A stretch of DNA of 38,318 nucleotides from positions 1-38,318 of the forward strand of contig JAHEBQ010000062.1 of the NCBI GenBank assembly GCA_024642205.1, read 5' to 3'. Positions 35,098-38,318 of this stretch are shown one piece after another. Source of the DNA: Planctomycetaceae bacterium. Lineage in GTDB: Bacteria > Planctomycetota > Planctomycetia > Pirellulales > Pirellulaceae. Under the pieces are notes generated by a model that worked only from the letters and a program-made list of their open reading frames with translations, was not told where the DNA came from and made no database searches. The translations under genes were made by a program, and so were the position numbers. Each line of letters opens with the position of its first letter. Positions within the stretch are counted from its first letter, which is position 1.

Positions 35098-37173
35098 ATG
35101 GGCAATGAAACCAAAGGACGATCCACGTCAAATATCGCTTATCTCGTCATTCGCGACGGAAAAAAGTGGTCTGATGTGTTTCGCCTAATGCCCGGAAGAA
35201 CCGTCACAATCGGGCGTTCTCCCACCAACCAGATCGTCATCAAGGAGGACCAGGCCAGTCGTCAACATGCTGAAATATTCATGTCCGAGGGAAAATGGAC
35301 GGTTCGTGACCTCAGCAGCCGCAACGGAACCGCCGTTGGCAGTGTCCGCGTGACGGGTGACTACATCCTCAAACCAGGTGATATCATCTGGATCGCAAGT
35401 ACCCAGATGGCTTTCGTGACCGACCTTTCATCGGCCTACAACCGCAAAGTTTTCTCGCGAGTCGAGATCGGAGCGGAAACCGTCACGGGGCTGGAAATCG
35501 ATGATTCCGACGAGCAGGCCACGATCTCGGAATTGAAACTCATCGAGCCAACACAGATCACGCACCGTCGTCAAAAAACGCGCTATCTTCAAGACGACGA
35601 TCCAGAGGAATCGGAAGAGGAGGTCGTCCCGGAAGGCGCCAAGTCGAAAGCATCGCGAAACGCAACCAGGTTGTGTCGCCTGGCATTTGACCTGGCTAAC
35701 GAAACGACCCCACGGGCAATCGCACGCATGGCACTGGATTGCCTGCACGAAGAAACAAAACTGGATGCCGGCGCGGTTTTGCTGGTTCCAAAAACTCGCC
35801 GGACGACGGTCGATCCGGGTAAACTTGAGATTCTTGCCTGGCGGAGCGATACACGACCCGAGTACCAGCGTGTTTCGAAATTTCTGGCCGAGACCTGTTT
35901 CAGAAGTGGCGAAGCTGTACTGGCTCGAGACATTCAGGACGACAGCGCGTTGGGAATGCGAGACAGTGCCGGGCAAATTCATGCAACCAGCGTCATCGCT
36001 GCTCCGATTCGGATGAACAACCGGACGATCGGCCTGGTGCATTTGTACTCGACCAATGCACGGGAAGGATTGAGGCCAAACGATCTGGAATTTACATTGG
36101 CCGTGGCCGAAACGGTCGGGATGGCGCTCCGCACGCGTTATCGCGAACAGAAACTGGTCGAAGACCTGTCAAAAACACGAACTCAAATTGACCAGTTGAG
36201 GAACCAGCTGGGCGTCGAAAGCGAAATCGTCGGAGGCAGCGCTGAGATGTTCCGTGTCCATGAACAAGTCAGCAAAGCGGCTCCCAGCAAGGCAACCGTT
36301 CTGGTGCGCGGTGAAAGTGGCGTGGGCAAAGAATTGGTCGCCCGTGCCGTTCACTTTTCCAGTGATCGTCGCAACGGACCTTTCGTCTGCCTCAATTGTG
36401 CCGCCTTGTCAGAGTCTTTGCTCGAAAGCGAATTGTTTGGCCACGAAAAAGGAGCATTCACCGGAGCTACCGACAGAAAAGCCGGCAAGTTCGAAGCCGC
36501 CGACAAAGGGACACTCATGCTTGATGAAATTGGCGAAATGAGCCCTGGCATTCAAGCCAAATTTCTTCGCGTCCTGGAGGGACATCCCTTCGAACGAGTC
36601 GGTGGGAGCAAGACAATCAAAGTCGACGTGCGGGTGATCGCGGCGACAAATCGCGACCTCGAAGAGGATGTCCGACGCGGCAAATTCCGCAAAGATCTGT
36701 TCTTTCGATTGCACGTGGTCCAGATTGATGTGCCCCCACTCCGGCATCGTCCCGAAGATATCACCGAGTTGGCCGATTATTTTTTGCAAAAATACAACCT
36801 GGAAACCGGGCGACGCATCGCGGGATTTTCTCCGCAGGCGCTGCATCAACTCAAACGCTATCGCTGGCCCGGAAATGTCCGCGAACTCAAAAACGTCATT
36901 GAACGCGCCGTCGTCCTGGCCCGTGGAGAAATCATACAGCTGGACGAACTGTTGCTGACCAATCTTTCGACAGCCAGCGAATCCCAATTCGATGTCGGAA
37001 CGATCGTACAGGAATATCATCCCGAATCACTTGAAATCGTCGAACAGAGACACATTGAGGCGACGCTGCGAGCGACCAACTGGAACAAAAGCAAGGCCGC
37101 CACGATTCTGGGTATCGAGCGTTCGACACTTGATCGAAAGATCAAGAAATTTGGAATACGCGCCGAAATGTAA
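35098..37173 (+). CDS. Sigma-54-dependent activator with FHA and GAF sensor domains
   Basis: The product has 691 residues from the ATG at 35098; a TTG at 35023 would add 25. Domain order is as follows. An FHA domain (about 14-110) has GRSPTNQIVI, SRQHAEI and LSSRNGT, which bind phosphothreonine. An acidic linker with EESEEE is followed by a GAF domain (about 185-350). The AAA+ domain (about 372-600) has Walker A GESGVGKE at 405-412, the sigma-54-contact loop GAFTGA at 452-457, Walker B LMLDEIGE and RFRKDLFFRL. A Fis-type helix-turn-helix closes the protein (about 648-690, NKSKAATILGIERSTLDRKI). It should open sigma-54 promoters in response to a small ligand and a phosphorylated partner, with no receiver domain. 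Its targets are unknown and no clear sigma-54 promoter is seen nearby. Confidence 0.95.
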   Translation: MGNETKGRSTSNIAYLVIRDGKKWSDVFRLMPGRTVTIGRSPTNQIVIKEDQASRQHAEIFMSEGKWTVRDLSSRNGTAVGSVRVTGDYILKPGDIIWIASTQMAFVTDLSSAYNRKVFSRVEIGAETVTGLEIDDSDEQATISELKLIEPTQITHRRQKTRYLQDDDPEESEEEVVPEGAKSKASRNATRLCRLAFDLANETTPRAIARMALDCLHEETKLDAGAVLLVPKTRRTTVDPGKLEILAWRSDTRPEYQRVSKFLAETCFRSGEAVLARDIQDDSALGMRDSAGQIHATSVIAAPIRMNNRTIGLVHLYSTNAREGLRPNDLEFTLAVAETVGMALRTRYREQKLVEDLSKTRTQIDQLRNQLGVESEIVGGSAEMFRVHEQVSKAAPSKATVLVRGESGVGKELVARAVHFSSDRRNGPFVCLNCAALSESLLESELFGHEKGAFTGATDRKAGKFEAADKGTLMLDEIGEMSPGIQAKFLRVLEGHPFERVGGSKTIKVDVRVIAATNRDLEEDVRRGKFRKDLFFRLHVVQIDVPPLRHRPEDITELADYFLQKYNLETGRRIAGFSPQALHQLKRYRWPGNVRELKNVIERAVVLARGEIIQLDELLLTNLSTASESQFDVGTIVQEYHPESLEIVEQRHIEATLRATNWNKSKAATILGIERSTLDRKIKKFGIRAEM

Positions 37174-37207
37174 TCGGCTCGACAAGCCCCCAGGATGCGA
37201 TGTGCTC

Positions 37208-38023
37208 CTACTGTTTCTGATCCAGCATGTTCAAATGCTGGATCAAACGTGCTTTGTAATCCGGAAACTCTGACTCAATCATCGGCAAGATCGCCTCAGC
37301 GCGGCCTTGGTTGATCAGGGATTTCAGGTGGCCCTGAACGATCGAACGCGATTGAGAATCGCCCGACAGGAGAAAATGGACCCATAACCAGGATTCGGCA
37401 TAGTCCATTTGCGTCAACTCGCTGGCGGACACCAGCGATTCCAAACGAGTCAGGTTGGGGACCCATTCGCCACGGCGCAGACTGTTGGCCAAGAGGTAAA
37501 CATGCGGCCCATTCAAGCCGCCTTTGCCTCGTCCAATTTCAAAATACTCGGCTATCCCCTCATCCAGCCACAATGGGATGTTGGGAACCACGCCATGAAG
37601 ATACCCATGGGTAATCTCATGGCGAAGGTCTTCTCCAACCCGTGATCCCCAAAATGCGTAGACATTCAAACTAGTGTCGTTCTTGACAAAAAATGCACGA
37701 CGGCTCGGAAATTCCGGATGCGAATGTGTCATGAACTTCCGAAAGTGATCCTGATCATCAAAGAGGAAAACATTGATCGGTTCATCCGTCGTCGGAATGT
37801 CCAACAACTCCGAAATCTCCGCACGTCGACTCGTAAGTTCACCGATCAGGCGATGATTCCTGGGAAGGTGGAAATCCGAATAGATGATCAATTGATCGCG
37901 AATCAACTGCTCCCGGTTTGGAAGCACACTCAACTGCTCAGTCGTCGCGCAACCGGCACCCAACAACGATGTCACAAGCACCGCAACAGACGCAACACCG
38001 ATTAAAAAGTAGCGAAGAAGCAA
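37208..38023 (-). CDS. Lipoprotein zinc peptidase, peptidase MA-like
   Basis: The 271-residue product has a lipoprotein signal, FLIGVASVAVLVTSLLGAGC25, so it should be anchored to a membrane. The metal site is HEITH (His135, Glu136, His139), and the third ligand is likely Glu155 in IPLWLDEGIAEYFE, the gluzincin layout of the peptidase MA/DUF1570 group. VNVFLFDDQDHF and SRRAFFVKN before it are also typical. The start is a TTG at 38023; the frame closes at a TGA 18 bases upstream, so no ATG is possible nearby. Substrate unknown. It is convergent with the sigma-54 activator, and a perfect 11-base inverted repeat lies within its last codons. Confidence 0.85.
   Translation of the reverse strand: MLLRYFLIGVASVAVLVTSLLGAGCATTEQLSVLPNREQLIRDQLIIYSDFHLPRNHRLIGELTSRRAEISELLDIPTTDEPINVFLFDDQDHFRKFMTHSHPEFPSRRAFFVKNDTSLNVYAFWGSRVGEDLRHEITHGYLHGVVPNIPLWLDEGIAEYFEIGRGKGGLNGPHVYLLANSLRRGEWVPNLTRLESLVSASELTQMDYAESWLWVHFLLSGDSQSRSIVQGHLKSLINQGRAEAILPMIESEFPDYKARLIQHLNMLDQKQ
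37218..37245. repeat. Perfect inverted repeat between converging genes
   Basis: TGATCCAGCAT (37218-37228) and ATGCTGGATCA (37235-37245) form an 11-base-pair stem with a six-base loop GTTCAA. It lies in the last codons of the peptidase gene and 45 bases after the stop of the activator gene. There is no T tract on either strand, so it is not a classic terminator, though it could block transcription from either side. Confidence 0.7.
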
Positions 38024-38234
38024 ACCGAACGGCTCCGATCAGGTCCAGCGAAAATCGAATCAGGGCGCAAGTCACCCCTGGGTGTCGGGGACATTACCAA
38101 AACTGCTGGCAACGCAAAACGTCAATTGACGGTCAACAGCGAACGACCGCCCAGGCAGCCCCGTCGAAGGAGCAGGGTCTCAGCTTTCTCCCATGATCGC
38201 GATTGAATCGACTTCGCCGCCATTCCCAAACGCG

Positions 38235-38265
38235 TTGCAGCAATTCACCGGACGCATGCTACAAT
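38235..38265 (+). promoter_or_regulatory. Possible promoter for a gene beyond the right edge
   Basis: TTGCAG at 38235-38240 and TACAAT at 38260-38265 are separated by 19 bases. They are about 43 bases before an ATG at 38308, which begins a frame (Met-Ser-Ser) cut off by the window end. The spacing is slightly long and the downstream gene cannot be judged. The rest of 38024-38318 shows no other gene. Confidence 0.28.
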
Positions 38266-38318
38266 TGGGTACTGGCCTCCCATCTTGAAATATACTCCGG
38301 TTGCTAAATGAGCTCTTT

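Noticed and set aside
35724..35738. TGGCAC-TGGA-TTGC, similar to a sigma-54 promoter
   Set aside because: Spacing is one base short and it lies inside the activator gene's coding region, with no gene start after it.
1..38318. CRISPR arrays, insertion sequences, prophage or integron signals
   Set aside because: No regularly spaced repeats, transposase or integrase motifs, or terminal repeats were found on reading both strands; the only tandem repeats are the short ones within the DUF1598 gene.

Overview
The window looks like a chromosomal segment of a marine or freshwater planctomycete, most likely Pirellulaceae-like. The evidence is a planctomycete cytochrome C/DUF1549/DUF1553 protein paired with a DUF1501 protein, a DUF1598 protein, the extracellular N-terminal signature SLEPRQLLA on a giant secreted protein, many large lipoproteins and secreted hydrolases, frequent TTG/GTG starts with weak ribosome binding sites, and single genes or small operons facing all ways. 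Base composition is moderate (near 50% GC by eye). I see no rRNA, convincing tRNA, CRISPR array, transposase or integrase.

Layout. 1-2500: the N-terminal end of a membrane von Willebrand A-type protein (minus strand, apparently frameshifted), a one-helix membrane protein of unknown function (plus), and a small secreted/membrane gene that looks decayed. 2790-6270: a cupin, a divergent NAD-dependent DNA ligase and a GNAT acetyltransferase. 6376-8269: a DinB-like protein and a divergent SAM methyltransferase. 8335-14030: a planctomycete cytochrome/DUF1549/DUF1553 protein, its DUF1501 partner and a secreted beta-propeller. 14138-19150: a large lipoprotein with a cysteine-less redoxin fold, then a translationally coupled pair of a LarA/DUF2088-like protein and YgfZ. 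19199-24098: a 1283-residue secreted parallel beta-helix protein resembling GH110 alpha-galactosidases, then a PhzF-family enzyme.

24099-24980 is an AT-richer stretch with no convincing intact gene. 24981-27834 is a tight run of acyltransferase 3, CelD/BcsL-type acetyltransferase and a small membrane protein, probably for cell-surface glycan modification. 27936-31742 holds a secreted papain-like aminopeptidase C homologue, a GIN-domain lipoprotein and a secreted M28 peptidase. 31855-34779 holds MnmH (tRNA 2-selenouridine synthase) and a DUF1598 protein with its own terminator and promoter. 35098-38023 holds an FHA-GAF-AAA+ sigma-54 activator and a lipoprotein zinc peptidase.

Most of the export-directed genes (beta-helix glycosidase, peptidases, DUF1549/DUF1501 pair, beta-propellers) fit a planctomycete that degrades polymeric organic matter. 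I did not find one clearly new multi-gene system. The best candidates for novelty are the LarA-like/YgfZ coupled pair, in which the LarA-like protein has lost the cofactor-site signature; the DNA ligase with an altered nucleotidyltransferase motif IV; the cysteine-less redoxin fusion lipoprotein; and the beta-helix protein whose export signature is reachable only from a non-canonical start codon.
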